DNA of 64,000 bases, from the NCBI RefSeq assembly GCF_029207565.1, contig NZ_JANCMW010000011.1:62001-126000 (forward strand). The letters are read 5' to 3'. The DNA is from Marinobacter iranensis. GTDB taxonomy: Bacteria > Pseudomonadota > Gammaproteobacteria > Pseudomonadales > Oleiphilaceae. Of the stretch, positions 48,128 through 57,421 are shown piece by piece; the stretch's first letter is position 1, and each line of letters opens with the position of its first letter. Position numbers and translations under genes: made by a program. Under the pieces are notes generated by a model. The model was not told where the DNA came from, ran no database searches, and saw only the letters and a program-made list of their open reading frames with translations.

Positions 48128-49020
48128 TCCTGTTCGAGCATCCTTGACAAGCGCTCGTCCTTCGCTCGCCACTGCTCCGCCAGCCAGTTCTTCACGTTCT
48201 TGCGGTGCTCGGCATCAGTCGCGTAATCCCGGCCCTTGAGGTGTTCGGGAATGGCGACGGTGTCGATTTCCATCTTCACTTCGCTAACCCTGCCACACAT
48301 GAAATCCCAGAAGGTGGGCGCGCCGCCCGGATAGGCGATGGTCACGTCCACCAGGGTTTCGATGGCATCCCCCATGGCATCCAGTACGAACGCCACACCA
48401 CCGGCCTTCGGGGTAAGCAGGTGGGTGTATTTTGACTTCTGCTTGTCGTGCTTGGCCTGGGTAAAGCGGGTGCCTTCGACGAAATTCATCACGCTTACCG
48501 GGGTGTAACGGAACTTTTCGCAGGCCTGGCGGGTGGCTTTCAGGTCTTCGCCGCGCTTTTCCGGGTGTTTGATCAGGTATTCACGGGTGTAGCGTTTCAT
48601 GAACGGGAAATCCAGCCCCCACCAGGCCAGGCCGATGACCGGCACCCAGATCAGCTGTTGCTTGAGGAAGAACTTGAGAAACGGCGCCCTGTGGTTGAAG
48701 ACCCGCTGCATGGCGAAGATGTCGACCCAGCTCTGGTGGTTGCTAAGCACCAGGTACCAGCTTTCCCGTTTGAGTTTTTCCTCGCCGTGCACGGTCCATT
48801 TGGTGCCGTGGGTGAGTTTCATCCAGCCGGTGTTGCAGGCGACCCAGGCTTCGGCGATCCAGATGATGACTTTGGTGCACAACACCCGGAAGCCGGTGTG
48901 GGGGATGATCAGTTTGAGGATGGCCGGGATGTAGAGGAGCAAACACCAGAACAGGGTGTTGAGTCCGAGCAGGATGGAGCTGAGTACGCCGGTGACCGGG
49001 GCTGGCAGGAAGCTGAGCAT
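48124..49020 (-). CDS. Membrane acyltransferase, PlsC/YihG-type
   Basis: Lysophospholipid-type acyltransferase of 298 residues. An N-terminal membrane segment (residues ~8-40) precedes the PlsC motifs: NHQSWVD (HX4D catalytic block), FMKRYTREYL, and FVEGTRF. YihG in E. coli is a lysophosphatidic acid acyltransferase linked to flagellar formation. ATG 49020 is chosen, with GGACA upstream; longer frames run into repeat copy B and lack coding character. Confidence 0.88.
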   Translation of the reverse strand: MLSFLPAPVTGVLSSILLGLNTLFWCLLLYIPAILKLIIPHTGFRVLCTKVIIWIAEAWVACNTGWMKLTHGTKWTVHGEEKLKRESWYLVLSNHQSWVDIFAMQRVFNHRAPFLKFFLKQQLIWVPVIGLAWWGLDFPFMKRYTREYLIKHPEKRGEDLKATRQACEKFRYTPVSVMNFVEGTRFTQAKHDKQKSKYTHLLTPKAGGVAFVLDAMGDAIETLVDVTIAYPGGAPTFWDFMCGRVSEVKMEIDTVAIPEHLKGRDYATDAEHRKNVKNWLAEQWRAKDERLSRMLEQD

Positions 49021-49191
49021 GGTTGTCCTGTTGTTGGTTTTTTGCGATGGGCGAATGATACCAATGGTTGGCACGTTTGGGCAGTGGGCTGAAGTGACCG
49101 GTTTGCCATTGGCGATGGACGTTCTTGCCATAGCCGCGCCCCGGCCTGGCCGGTAACCTTGGCCCCAGCCGGTTGTTTGTGGAGGTATGGT

Positions 49192-49296
49192 GAGAAGTGG
49201 ACAGACCTTTGTCAGACACGCCGTGAACCCATCCCTGGGGGCTCGGCATTGCCATCCATGGCAATGCACGGTCTGCCAAAGGTCTGTCCACTTCTC
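49192..49296 (-). repeat. Variable-stem ANGGAY-loop element, copy B (105 bp)
   Basis: Arms 49192-49217 and 49271-49296 are 26-bp inverted repeats with one mismatch. On the minus strand hairpin 1 is GCATTGCC-ATGGAT-GGCAATGC, a perfect 8-bp stem. Hairpin 2 is GAGCCC/GGGTTC with one G-U pair and loop CCAGGGAT. The core starts CGTGC and ends GGCGT. It lies between divergent genes, with the GGA strand pointing toward the acyltransferase. It is the only notable content of the 357-bp gap 49021-49377, apart from presumed promoters. Confidence 0.85.
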
Positions 49297-49380
49297 CCCT
49301 CGGAACCATCCAGTTACCGCGCCCTAGCCACCACAACGTCATAAACAAAATATGATTCTTGGATAAACTCCGTACCAATG

Positions 49381-50544
49381 ATGGACACTTCCATGCCCGA
49401 TCCACTGCAGCACGCCTTCCGAAAAGCCTCCGGCCTGACCCGCCAGACGGCGCTATACGCCGGTAACGCCTTCGACCGGGTATTCCGGGCCGCCAGCCTG
49501 GTTCAGGCTGGGCAGACTCCGTTCGAGACGTTGCACACCGATGGCTTGGTAAGCCTGCGTTACTACCCGCCCTTGGCCGAGGACTTTATCGAGCTGGACG
49601 GCGAGATGATTGATGTAGAGCGTAAGCCCCACAAAACGCCGATTGTGATTGTACCGCCGCTAGCGGTGAACATGCTGATCTACGACCTGTTCCCCCAACG
49701 CAGCCTGGTGCGGTTCCTGCGGGCCAAGGGATTTGAGGTGTACCTGATCGACTGGGGCGTGCCCACACGGCAGCACAGTCACTACAATCTTCACACCTAC
49801 GTGGCGGAATTGCTGCCTGCGTACCTGAACCGGGTAAGGGAACACAGCGGGGAGCAGGAGCTGTCGCTGCACGGCTGGAGTCTGGGGGGCATGTTCACGC
49901 TGTTCTATTCCGCCCTCAGCCGTGACCAGCACATCCGCAACGCCATCGTATTGGGCTCCCCCATCGACAGCCACGCATCCGGGCTGATGGGTTTGATGTA
50001 CCAACGGGTCTCCGACGTTGCCGACTTCGTCCGCAAACGCACCGGCTTTCGCCTGCACGACGTCAAACCCCACTGGTTCCACACCCCGGGCTGGGCCAAC
50101 ACCATCGGCTTCAAACTCACCAACCCCATCGGCAGCGTGATGGGCTACTGGGAACTCATCGTCCGCCTGGGCGACCGCGAATTCGTCTCCAGCCACGCCA
50201 CCACCTCCGCCTTCCTCGACCGCATGGTCGCCTACCCCGGCGGCATTGTTCAGGACGCAGTGGTGCGCCTGTGGATCGACAATGAACTGTCGAAAGGCCA
50301 GATCCAGATCGGCGAAGACGTGGCCAGACTGGAAAATGTAAACGCCAACTTACTTGCCATCGCCGGCGACAGCGACACCCTGGCAACTCCGGGTGCGGTC
50401 AAACGAATAGAAGACCATGTCAGTTCGAAGGACGTCACCTTCCGGGTCACGCCTGGCGGACACATGGGGATTCTAGCCGGCAGCAAAGCGCCGCAGGAAA
50501 GCTGGCTGGAAATGGCGGAATGGCTGGCAGAAAGATCGGATTGA
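49381..50544 (+). CDS. Alpha/beta hydrolase related to PHA synthase, serine nucleophile
   Basis: Protein of 387 residues resembling PhaC-type proteins (VIVPPLAVNMLIYDLFPQRS, GFEVYLIDWGVP, LHGWSLGGMF). The nucleophile elbow is GWSLGG, so serine stands where polymerising PhaC enzymes have cysteine. It is therefore more likely a hydrolase or depolymerase-like enzyme than a polymer synthase. The C-terminal histidine is in TPGGHMGIL, the aspartate in AGDSDTLATP. ATG 49378 is an equal alternative start. Confidence 0.8.
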   Translation: MDTSMPDPLQHAFRKASGLTRQTALYAGNAFDRVFRAASLVQAGQTPFETLHTDGLVSLRYYPPLAEDFIELDGEMIDVERKPHKTPIVIVPPLAVNMLIYDLFPQRSLVRFLRAKGFEVYLIDWGVPTRQHSHYNLHTYVAELLPAYLNRVREHSGEQELSLHGWSLGGMFTLFYSALSRDQHIRNAIVLGSPIDSHASGLMGLMYQRVSDVADFVRKRTGFRLHDVKPHWFHTPGWANTIGFKLTNPIGSVMGYWELIVRLGDREFVSSHATTSAFLDRMVAYPGGIVQDAVVRLWIDNELSKGQIQIGEDVARLENVNANLLAIAGDSDTLATPGAVKRIEDHVSSKDVTFRVTPGGHMGILAGSKAPQESWLEMAEWLAERSD

Positions 50545-50599
50545 GCTAAAGCTCTCTAACCCTCTAACTATCGGAGATCTGGCACGAAAGCCGGAAGCA

Positions 50600-50707
50600 C
50601 GGCTCGGGAAGGGTTGTCCAAAACTGTGCGGAGCCATGGATGGCGGAGCCCAAGCGTCACATGGATGTGCCGCAAGGAGCGTGTTTTGGACAACCCTTCC
50701 CGAGCCG
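50600..50707 (+). repeat. Variable-stem ANGGAY-loop element, copy C (108 bp)
   Basis: Arms 50600-50624 and 50683-50707 are perfect 25-bp inverted repeats. The core is TGTGCGGAGCC, loop ATGGAT, then GGCGGAGCCCAAGCG and hairpin 2 GCG-T-CAC-ATGGAT-GTG-C-CGC, ending GGAGCGT. The hairpin 1 stem is short (GCC/GGC). It lies between convergent genes, so a two-way terminator role is also possible. Confidence 0.85.
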
Positions 50708-50721
50708 CGCCCCCACCAGGT

Positions 50722-51393
50722 TCAGAGGTCAGCCAAAATCGCGGGCAACTCAGAAAGACTACGAATCACTGCATTAGGCTCAATCCCCCAGTCCTCAAAC
50801 ACTTTCCCAGAGTCCCTCTGAACCCAAATGGCCATCAACCCCGCCGCCCGGGCCCCGATCACATCCCAGGCATTACTCGACACCAGACACAACGGCTTAT
50901 TCATCGCCCCCGTCGCCCTTCGCGCATAGGCATACACCGCCGGGTCTGGCTTGAAACTCCTGATATCATCCACCGACACCAACCCCTCGAACAGATCCAG
51001 CAAATTGTTATGCCCCAACACCTTCTCCAACGCCGGATAGGTGCCATTGGAAAAAGCAAACATGCGATAGTCCCCTTTCAGGGATTGCAGCGCAGGCAAC
51101 GAGTCATCAAAGGCAGGCAGGGAAAGATAGGCCCCCATCAGCTCATCCTCCCGCTCCTTGCTCAGGTCCAGCCCATGGCTGGCCATCGCGTACCTCAACG
51201 CCTGCCGGGTACAGACCCCGAAATCCTCATACATTCGCATCAGGCCCTTGCGAAAGGAAAACTCTAGCTGCTTCTCACGCCAATGCGCACTGACAGACTC
51301 CGCCTCTTCGCCCGCATCCGGGGCCAGCAGCTCGGCCATACCCATCGGGTCCACCAGGGTTCCGTATACATCGAACGCCAGGATCGGCTTCAT
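50722..51393 (-). CDS. HAD-superfamily hydrolase, type II haloacid dehalogenase-like
   Basis: Protein of 223 residues. HAD motif I AFDVYGTLVDP contains nucleophile Asp8; motif II is FAFSNGTYP; the lysine is in SFKPDPAVY; motif IV is SSNAWDVIGARAAGL. The SSNAWD motif and length match L-2-haloacid dehalogenases. AGGAG stands 6 bases before ATG 51393, preferred over the ATG at 51465. Activity on halogenated acids is plausible but unproven. Confidence 0.85.
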   Translation of the reverse strand: MKPILAFDVYGTLVDPMGMAELLAPDAGEEAESVSAHWREKQLEFSFRKGLMRMYEDFGVCTRQALRYAMASHGLDLSKEREDELMGAYLSLPAFDDSLPALQSLKGDYRMFAFSNGTYPALEKVLGHNNLLDLFEGLVSVDDIRSFKPDPAVYAYARRATGAMNKPLCLVSSNAWDVIGARAAGLMAIWVQRDSGKVFEDWGIEPNAVIRSLSELPAILADL

Positions 51394-51490
51394 CGGGTTC
51401 TCCTTTGTCATCCAGTCAGGTTTACTACATCGTAAACCATGCAGCATCACAATTTGAGCACTCACTCAAACCGTTGGATACAGGAAACCC

Positions 51491-52708
51491 ATGCCCAAAG
51501 CTCTGTTCAGGATTTTCCCGGTAATGGCGCTGGCACTGATAGCCGCCTGCACAACATCTCCCGTTATGTATGAGCCTGCAACCACCCAGTTGATGCCGGG
51601 AGGTGCAGACGATTTCGGGCAATACCTGGCAGACACCCGCCAGCATCTGACAGAAAACCTGGTGGCCGTACCAGACTTCCCGCGACAACAACAAATTGAA
51701 TGGAATATGCCTTTTCGGGTGATGCCCGCCGACCACTGCAAACGGGAGCAGACCCGTGGCATCTTGCTGGTGCACGGGCTCAGCGACTCGCCTTTCGTAT
51801 TCCGGGACTTTGCCAGGGTACTCGCTGAACAGTGCATTGAGGTCCGCACGGTTCTCCTTCAAGGCCATGGCACCCGGCCCGGAGATATGGTGAGTGCCAG
51901 CGCCGACGTCTGGCGACAGCAGGTTCGCGAACATTTCAACGCCCTCGCCGATGATGTGGATATCCCTTTCATCGGAGGCTTTTCTCTCGGCGGAGCCCTT
52001 GCCACCGAGCGGGCCCTGTCGAAGAACACCCCCAGACCCGCTGGTTTGGTGGTGCTGGCCCCCGCCTGGGAGCTCAACGGTCTGAAGGACTATCTCTGGC
52101 TGGCCAGTGCCGCAAGGTTGTTCACGGATTTTGTGGAAGAGGAAGCAGAGCTTAACCCGGTAAAGTACGAGTCGTTCGCCACCAACTCGGCGGTCCAGCT
52201 TTCCACCGTGCTCGACAAAGTACAGGCCCTGCTGTCCCAATACCGGCAAATTGACCTACCGGTGCTAATCGCAGCTACCGAAGCGGACTCGGTGATTAAC
52301 CTGGAGTTTCTGGTCAACGAGTTCCGCACCCGTTTCACCAACCCGGATAACCGCATGCTGGTATTCCGCGATCTGCGTGAGCCCTGGCCGGAGAATTGGC
52401 GAAACGATCGCATCGTCAGCTTCAACAGCTACCTGCCTGACGACAACATTCTGGAGTTTTCCCACCAGTCCCTGGCTATTGCCCCCAATAATGAACTCTA
52501 CGGTATCGGCAATCCTTTAAACCGCTGCCTGGAGCCCAACCTCATCAGCCTGGACGACTGCCGCCAACTTGAGGAACAGAATCTGTGGTTCAGCGCCTGG
52601 CACGACACCGAAAGGCCGGTGCTCACCAGCCGGCTGACCTATAACCCCTGGTTCAAGGAGACGGTCCAGGCGTTGGTGGAGTTTGTACGGATGCAGGAAA
52701 AGCCCTGA
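51491..52708 (+). CDS. Alpha/beta hydrolase lipoprotein
   Basis: Exported lipoprotein of 405 residues with lipobox ALIAAC (Cys20). The hydrolase domain has LLVHGLSDSPFVFRDFA, the serine elbow GGFSLGGALA, and a late histidine in NLWFSAWHD or EFSHQSLA. It probably acts as an outer-membrane or periplasmic esterase/lipase. A LysR gene starts 22 bp after its stop, possibly in the same transcript. Confidence 0.8.
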   Translation: MPKALFRIFPVMALALIAACTTSPVMYEPATTQLMPGGADDFGQYLADTRQHLTENLVAVPDFPRQQQIEWNMPFRVMPADHCKREQTRGILLVHGLSDSPFVFRDFARVLAEQCIEVRTVLLQGHGTRPGDMVSASADVWRQQVREHFNALADDVDIPFIGGFSLGGALATERALSKNTPRPAGLVVLAPAWELNGLKDYLWLASAARLFTDFVEEEAELNPVKYESFATNSAVQLSTVLDKVQALLSQYRQIDLPVLIAATEADSVINLEFLVNEFRTRFTNPDNRMLVFRDLREPWPENWRNDRIVSFNSYLPDDNILEFSHQSLAIAPNNELYGIGNPLNRCLEPNLISLDDCRQLEEQNLWFSAWHDTERPVLTSRLTYNPWFKETVQALVEFVRMQEKP

Positions 52709-52730
52709 TGACTGGGGTACACTGCCATTC

Positions 52731-53642
52731 ATGAAGCCCATTGATACATTCAACCTCGACATTCGCGCCCTCAGCACGTTCATTGCCGTGCTGGACGAGG
52801 GTAGCGTCTCGAGGGCGGCCTTGCGACTGGGTGTGAGTCAATCCGCGGTCAGCCACACCCTGGACCGCCTGCGCCAGGCCCTGGGCGACGCCCTGTTCGT
52901 CAAATCCGGTCGGGGCATCGTGCCTACCCGTTACGCGATGCAGGCTGGCCCGCACATTCGCCAGATACTGGACGACTTGCATTCCCTGTCTTCCGGCCCG
53001 CCGTTCACGCCGGCCACGGCCGAGTTCACCTTCACCATCGCCGCCAACGACTACCAGCGCGACCTGCTGTTGCCCGGCCTCCTGTCAGTGATCCGGCAGG
53101 AAGCACCCGGCATCCGTCTGCAGGTGATCCCCTCGGGCATCCCGACGGCCGATATGTTGCGCAAGGACCTGTGCGACCTGATTATTTCACCCCACGCGCC
53201 GGAAGCCACCGACATCATGCAGAGGGGCCTGATGGCGGATCAGATGGTGGTTTTCTATGATCCCGCGATCCGACAAGCCCCGGAATCCCTGGCGGATTAC
53301 CTGAAGGCCGACCACATCGCCATCCTGTTCGGCACGGGTGAAAAAACAGCTTTCGAAGGCTCGTTATCCGCCCAGGGCCTGAGCCGCCGCACGGTTGTAA
53401 CGGTTTCCAACTTCTCCGGCCTGCCAGGCTTCCTGCACGGCACCGATATGCTCGCCACAGCGCCCAAGCGCATGAGTGAGGACTTACTGAAAGCGTTTGC
53501 CTGGACCCCCCTGCCCTTTGACTACAAGCCCTTCACGCTGCTGATGCTGTGGCACAAGCGCAACCAGAACGACCCCGCCCACCGATGGATTCGCAATCAC
53601 GTTAACGGCGTGGCGGCAGCGATGAATGACTTCAACACTTAA
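52731..53642 (+). CDS. LysR-family transcriptional regulator
   Basis: Protein of 303 residues. The N-terminal winged helix-turn-helix (LSTFIAVLDEGSVSRAALRL, GVSQSAVSHTLDRLRQALGD) is followed by a typical LysR effector domain with TIAANDYQRDLLLPGLL. ATG 52731 is chosen; earlier frames lie inside the previous gene. The target is unknown; the flanking hydrolase and Bcr-type transporter genes are candidates. Confidence 0.88.
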   Translation: MKPIDTFNLDIRALSTFIAVLDEGSVSRAALRLGVSQSAVSHTLDRLRQALGDALFVKSGRGIVPTRYAMQAGPHIRQILDDLHSLSSGPPFTPATAEFTFTIAANDYQRDLLLPGLLSVIRQEAPGIRLQVIPSGIPTADMLRKDLCDLIISPHAPEATDIMQRGLMADQMVVFYDPAIRQAPESLADYLKADHIAILFGTGEKTAFEGSLSAQGLSRRTVVTVSNFSGLPGFLHGTDMLATAPKRMSEDLLKAFAWTPLPFDYKPFTLLMLWHKRNQNDPAHRWIRNHVNGVAAAMNDFNT

Positions 53643-53730
53643 CCTATCTGATTTATTCATACGTTGTATGAAATAGCCGGCCGTTATCCCAGGACTGTAC
53701 AAGCGTAAACTCCCCAGATCAGATCAAGCG

Positions 53731-53835
53731 CTGGGTGTGAACCGGCCTTCTGAAACCGTGCGGAGCCATGGATGGCGGAGCCGAGCGTACAGGGACGTAT
53801 TCACAGCGTGTTTCAGAAGGCCGGTTCACACCCAG
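53731..53835 (+). repeat. Variable-stem ANGGAY-loop element, copy D (105 bp)
   Basis: Arms 53731-53756 and 53810-53835 are perfect 26-bp inverted repeats and can extend outward three more pairs through one G-U. The core is CGTGCGGAGCC, ATGGAT, GGCGGAGCCGAGCG, then hairpin 2 GTAC-AGGGAC-GTAT (G-U at the base) and TCACAGCGT. It lies 88 bp after the LysR stop and 30 bp before the transporter ATG. The remainder of the 223-bp gap shows nothing clear. Confidence 0.87.
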
Positions 53836-53865
53836 TGCGATACTCCAAAGATCCCAGGATAAGTA

Positions 53866-55071
53866 ATGCTCGCACTGACCAGTGTATGGACAACGATACT
53901 ATTGGCAGCCGCTGTCGCCCTCGGGCCGCTGGCGATTGATATGTATCTGCCTGCATTGCCGGCCATGGGGGATGCACTCTCAGCCGATACTGGGCAAGTA
54001 CAGCTTACGCTGAGCATTTACATGGCCGGGTTTGCCCTTGCCCAGTTGATCTGCGGCCCACTGGCAGACCGTTTTGGGCGTAAACCCATCATGATTGGCG
54101 GCTTCCTGCTGTTTGCAGTTGCCAGTGTGGTCTGTGCCCTTGCCACCAATATTGAAACACTGATCCTGTGCCGCTTCCTGCAAGCGCTGGGGGGGTCCGC
54201 CGGGCCAGTGCTGGGTCGGGCGGCAGTGCGGGATATCTATTCGCCAAGAGATGCCGCAAAAATCATGGCGATCCTCGCCAGCATCATGGCCCTGGCACCG
54301 GCTATTGCGCCCACCTTGGGCGGGTTTATGGTGGTCGGGTTAGGGTGGCCGTCGATTTTCCTTGCGCTGGGTGGTTACGCGCTGGTGATGGCGATTGTGG
54401 TGGCAGTCGGTATTCCCGAACCGATGCGCCCGGAAAACCGGCAATCGCTGCGCATTGCCAGCCTTTGGAAGAACTACCAGGCCATTGCCTCGGATATCAG
54501 TTTCCTGGGATACACCCTGACCAATTCGCTCACTTTCGCCGGCCTGTTCGCGTTCCTGTCCGGATCGTCGTTTGTGCTGATCGATTTCCTCGGAGTCGCG
54601 CCCCAGCACTTTGGCCTGTTCTTCGCCTGCATTGTGGCCGGTTATATCGTCGGTAACCTGACCGCTATCCGCCTTGGTAGCCGGTTGGTGCCAGACCAGA
54701 TTCTGGTCCGGGGCCTGGTTGTTTCCGTTGCCGGTGGTGGGCTGATGGCTGCGCTGGCGGCCGCCCAGGCCTACAGCGTCTGGGCCGTGATCCTGCCCCA
54801 GACTCTGTTCATGATAGGCGTGGGCATGGTTCTGCCCCAGACCATGGCCGGCGCCCTGGCCAACTTCCCCCGCATGGCCGGTTCCGCCTCAGCACTGTTT
54901 GGCTTCACCCAGATGGTGGTCGCGGCAACCGTGGGCGCGCTGGTGGGATATTTCCACGACGGCACCTCCCTGGTGATGGCCGCTGTCATCGCTACCTGCG
55001 CCATAGCAGCCCTGGCCAGCTACCTGCTGCTGGTCCAGCGCCACCCGGCTCCGGGATTTGAGCCAGCCTGA
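53866..55071 (+). CDS. Bcr/CflA-type multidrug MFS transporter
   Basis: Proton-driven exporter of 401 residues with twelve predicted helices. The Bcr/CflA signature LGPLAIDMYLPALPAM is at the N-terminus, with GPLADRFGRKPIMIGG in the first cytoplasmic loop (MFS motif A) and GLVVSVAGGGLMAAL later. Related proteins export bicyclomycin, chloramphenicol or sulfathiazole. The actual substrate is unknown. Repeat copy D lies just upstream, possibly in its leader. Confidence 0.88.
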   Translation: MLALTSVWTTILLAAAVALGPLAIDMYLPALPAMGDALSADTGQVQLTLSIYMAGFALAQLICGPLADRFGRKPIMIGGFLLFAVASVVCALATNIETLILCRFLQALGGSAGPVLGRAAVRDIYSPRDAAKIMAILASIMALAPAIAPTLGGFMVVGLGWPSIFLALGGYALVMAIVVAVGIPEPMRPENRQSLRIASLWKNYQAIASDISFLGYTLTNSLTFAGLFAFLSGSSFVLIDFLGVAPQHFGLFFACIVAGYIVGNLTAIRLGSRLVPDQILVRGLVVSVAGGGLMAALAAAQAYSVWAVILPQTLFMIGVGMVLPQTMAGALANFPRMAGSASALFGFTQMVVAATVGALVGYFHDGTSLVMAAVIATCAIAALASYLLLVQRHPAPGFEPA

Positions 55072-55173
55072 AACGGACTTAACTCGACTCCCGGATGAAA
55101 AAGCATCCAAAATGAGCTACACAGAGTAAGTTGTTAAACACAAACCCATTGAGTCAGTATCAGGGAGTTCCAA

Positions 55174-55671
55174 ATGAGCAACGTAACACTCGGCGGCAAC
55201 CCGATTACCGTCAGCGGCACCTTACCGCAACCGGGTGACACCGCCCCCGACTTCACCCTCACCACCCAGGGCCTGGAAGACGTCACCCTCGACAACTGGG
55301 CTGGCAAGCGCAAAGTCCTGAACATCGTTCCCAGTGTAGACACCCCAACCTGCGCCACATCGACCCGCAAATTCAACGAAAAAGCCAGCGGGGTGGACAA
55401 CACCGTAGTGCTCATAATCTCGGCTGACCTGCCCCCGGCCGCCGCACGTTTCTGCGGCGCCGAAGGCCTGGAAAATGTCCTCACCCTTTCCACCTTCCGC
55501 AATTACAGCTTCCAGCAGGATTACGGCGTTGCCATCCAGGATGGGCCCCTTGCCGGGCTTTGTTCCCGTGCGGTGGTGGTTCTAGACGAGAACAACAAGG
55601 TTTTGCACAGCGAGTTGGTGGGTGAAATCAAGGAAGAGCCGAATTACGAGGCGGCATTGGCGGTTCTTTGA
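55174..55671 (+). CDS. tpx: Thiol peroxidase Tpx
   Basis: Atypical 2-Cys peroxiredoxin of 165 residues reducing lipid and other hydroperoxides with thioredoxin. Peroxidatic Cys60 lies in [11 protein letters not shown] and resolving Cys94 in ARFCGAEGL, the standard Tpx spacing. GGGAG precedes the ATG. The sequence is full length. Confidence 0.95.
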   Translation: MSNVTLGGNPITVSGTLPQPGDTAPDFTLTTQGLEDVTLDNWAGKRKVLNIVPSVDTPTCATSTRKFNEKASGVDNTVVLIISADLPPAAARFCGAEGLENVLTLSTFRNYSFQQDYGVAIQDGPLAGLCSRAVVVLDENNKVLHSELVGEIKEEPNYEAALAVL

Positions 55672-55678
55672 GTATGTT

Positions 55679-55706
55679 GTCGGATTACGGCTTCGCCTAA
55701 TCCGAC
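55679..55706. repeat. REP-like palindrome after tpx
   Basis: GTCGGATTA (55679-55687) and TAATCCGAC (55698-55706) form a 9-bp stem with a CGGCTTCGCC apex. It starts 7 bp after the tpx stop. It resembles the widespread GTCGGATTA-type REP unit of proteobacteria and may serve as a terminator or RNA-stabilising hairpin. Confidence 0.7.
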
Positions 55707-55734
55707 CTACGGGGAGATAACTGCTGAGTTGCAG

Positions 55735-55844
55735 TGCGCCGGGCGGGCGGCGTTTCACAGACTGTCTTCGGCCATGGATGGCCGAAGTCAAGCGCACAGG
55801 GATGTGCTCGTAGCGTGTCTGGGAAACGCCGCCCGCCCGGCGCA
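55735..55844 (+). repeat. Variable-stem ANGGAY-loop element, copy E (110 bp)
   Basis: Arms 55735-55762 and 55817-55844 are 28-bp inverted repeats with one mismatch (outer 22 bp perfect and very GC-rich). Hairpin 1 is CTTCGGCC-ATGGAT-GGCCGAAG (55766-55787); hairpin 2 is GCAC-AGGGAT-GTGC (55794-55807). The linker is TCAAGC and the core ends TAGCGT. It lies between tpx and the MATE gene, just after the REP-like hairpin. Confidence 0.87.
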
Positions 55845-55914
55845 CCCACTCCCAAGACCGCAAACCTGCTAACATCGCCCTCCAAGCAAAACACCAGGAA
55901 CCGAAGCCCCCAAC

Positions 55915-57237
55915 GTGACCAACGCCGACCCTAGAACCAGCCTGCCGCGCCAGTTGTTTACCATGACCTGGCCCATGCTCTTCGGCATATTCTCACTGAT
56001 GACCTTCCAATTGGTCGACAGCGCCTTCATTGGCCAGCTTGGCCGTGACCCGCTGGCAGCATTGGGCTTCACGCTACCCATGCAACAGCTCATCATCGGC
56101 CTGCAGGTTGGCCTTGGTATTGCCACCACCGCCATCATCTCCAGAACACTGGGCGCCGGCGACCAACTCCGGGCCGAACGCCTGGGCGGCCTTGTGGTCA
56201 CCGTAGGTGCCGTTCTGGTACTCATCCTGTGCCTTGGGCTCTGGCTGTTGCAGACCCAAATCATGGATATGCTGGGTGCCGAACAGAGCCTGCTCCCCTT
56301 GATCCGCAGCTACTGGATACCCTGGCTACTCTCCGCCTGGACCGGCGCCATGCTCTATTTTGGCTACAGCGTGTGCCGCTCCCATGGCGACACCAAGCTT
56401 CCCGGCTACATGATGGTTGCCACCAGCCTTGCAAATATCGCGTTGGACCCTTTGTATATCTTCATTTTTGGATGGGGCCTGCAGGGTGCTGCCCTGGCCA
56501 CCATCACCGCTTTCGGCATCGGCTGCCTGTTTATCTACCCCAAACTTCTGCGATCCGGCTGGATACGCTTCGACCTGAAGCAACTGGCCCTCGGCCAGGC
56601 ACTCAAACAATTGAATGGCATCATGGCCCCGGCGATGATCAGCCAGTTAATGCCGCCAGCCTCGGCCATGTTTGCCACCGCAATGGTTGCGGGTTTTGGC
56701 TCCGCCGCCGTTGCCGCCTGGGGCCTGGGCACTCGCCTGGAATTCTTCTCTATCGTGGTGGTACTGGCACTGACCATGTCGATGCCGCCGATGATCGGTC
56801 GCATGCTCGGTGCCGGCGAGCTTGCACGGATTCGCATCCTCGTGCGGCTGGCGGTCCGCTTTGTGTTGGTGTGGCAACTGGCCATCGGGCTGATCTGGCT
56901 GTTGGCGTCGGGGCTGGTGTCGGAGCTGTTCACCAGCGACCGCGCCGTCAGCGACGTGCTGAGCAGCTATCTGGTCCGGGTACCGCTAAGCTACACCGGC
57001 CTGGGCATCTGCATGCTGATGGTGTCCGTGTGCAACGCGCTGGGGCTTGCCATGAGGGCGCTGCTGGTGTCGGTACTGCGGCTGTTCCTGTGTTTTCTCC
57101 CTCTGCTCTGGATCGGCTCCCAGCTTGGCGGTATTAACGGCCTGATGAGTGGTGCCCTCGTTGGCAACCTGATGGCAGGTGCCATGGCTTACCTGTTCTA
57201 CCGACAAGGCATCCGAAAGCTGGCGACCCAGGGCTGA
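55915..57237 (+). CDS. MATE-family efflux transporter (NorM/DinF type)
   Basis: Cation/drug antiporter of 440 residues with about twelve transmembrane helices. It shows FQLVDSAFIGQLGRDPLAAL (MATE N-terminal half) and the second-half equivalent SAAVAAWGLGTRLEFFS. The GTG start at 55915 is uncertain because AGGA is 13 bases upstream. The substrate is unknown. Confidence 0.88.
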   Translation: MTNADPRTSLPRQLFTMTWPMLFGIFSLMTFQLVDSAFIGQLGRDPLAALGFTLPMQQLIIGLQVGLGIATTAIISRTLGAGDQLRAERLGGLVVTVGAVLVLILCLGLWLLQTQIMDMLGAEQSLLPLIRSYWIPWLLSAWTGAMLYFGYSVCRSHGDTKLPGYMMVATSLANIALDPLYIFIFGWGLQGAALATITAFGIGCLFIYPKLLRSGWIRFDLKQLALGQALKQLNGIMAPAMISQLMPPASAMFATAMVAGFGSAAVAAWGLGTRLEFFSIVVVLALTMSMPPMIGRMLGAGELARIRILVRLAVRFVLVWQLAIGLIWLLASGLVSELFTSDRAVSDVLSSYLVRVPLSYTGLGICMLMVSVCNALGLAMRALLVSVLRLFLCFLPLLWIGSQLGGINGLMSGALVGNLMAGAMAYLFYRQGIRKLATQG

Positions 57238-57421
57238 GCATTTCCGGAAAGAACGACTCCGATTGATATATGTTGCCTGCATGCCTTCATCCCGAGACAT
57301 CAAGTTCAACATTGGTTATCTTGGTTGTTGCCCCCGGCGCGTCTGAATTGGGAGCAACGGCAATCCCAATCGCCGCCTCAAGCTTTGATGCGCACCAATA
57401 CTTGAGTACAACGGACACCTT

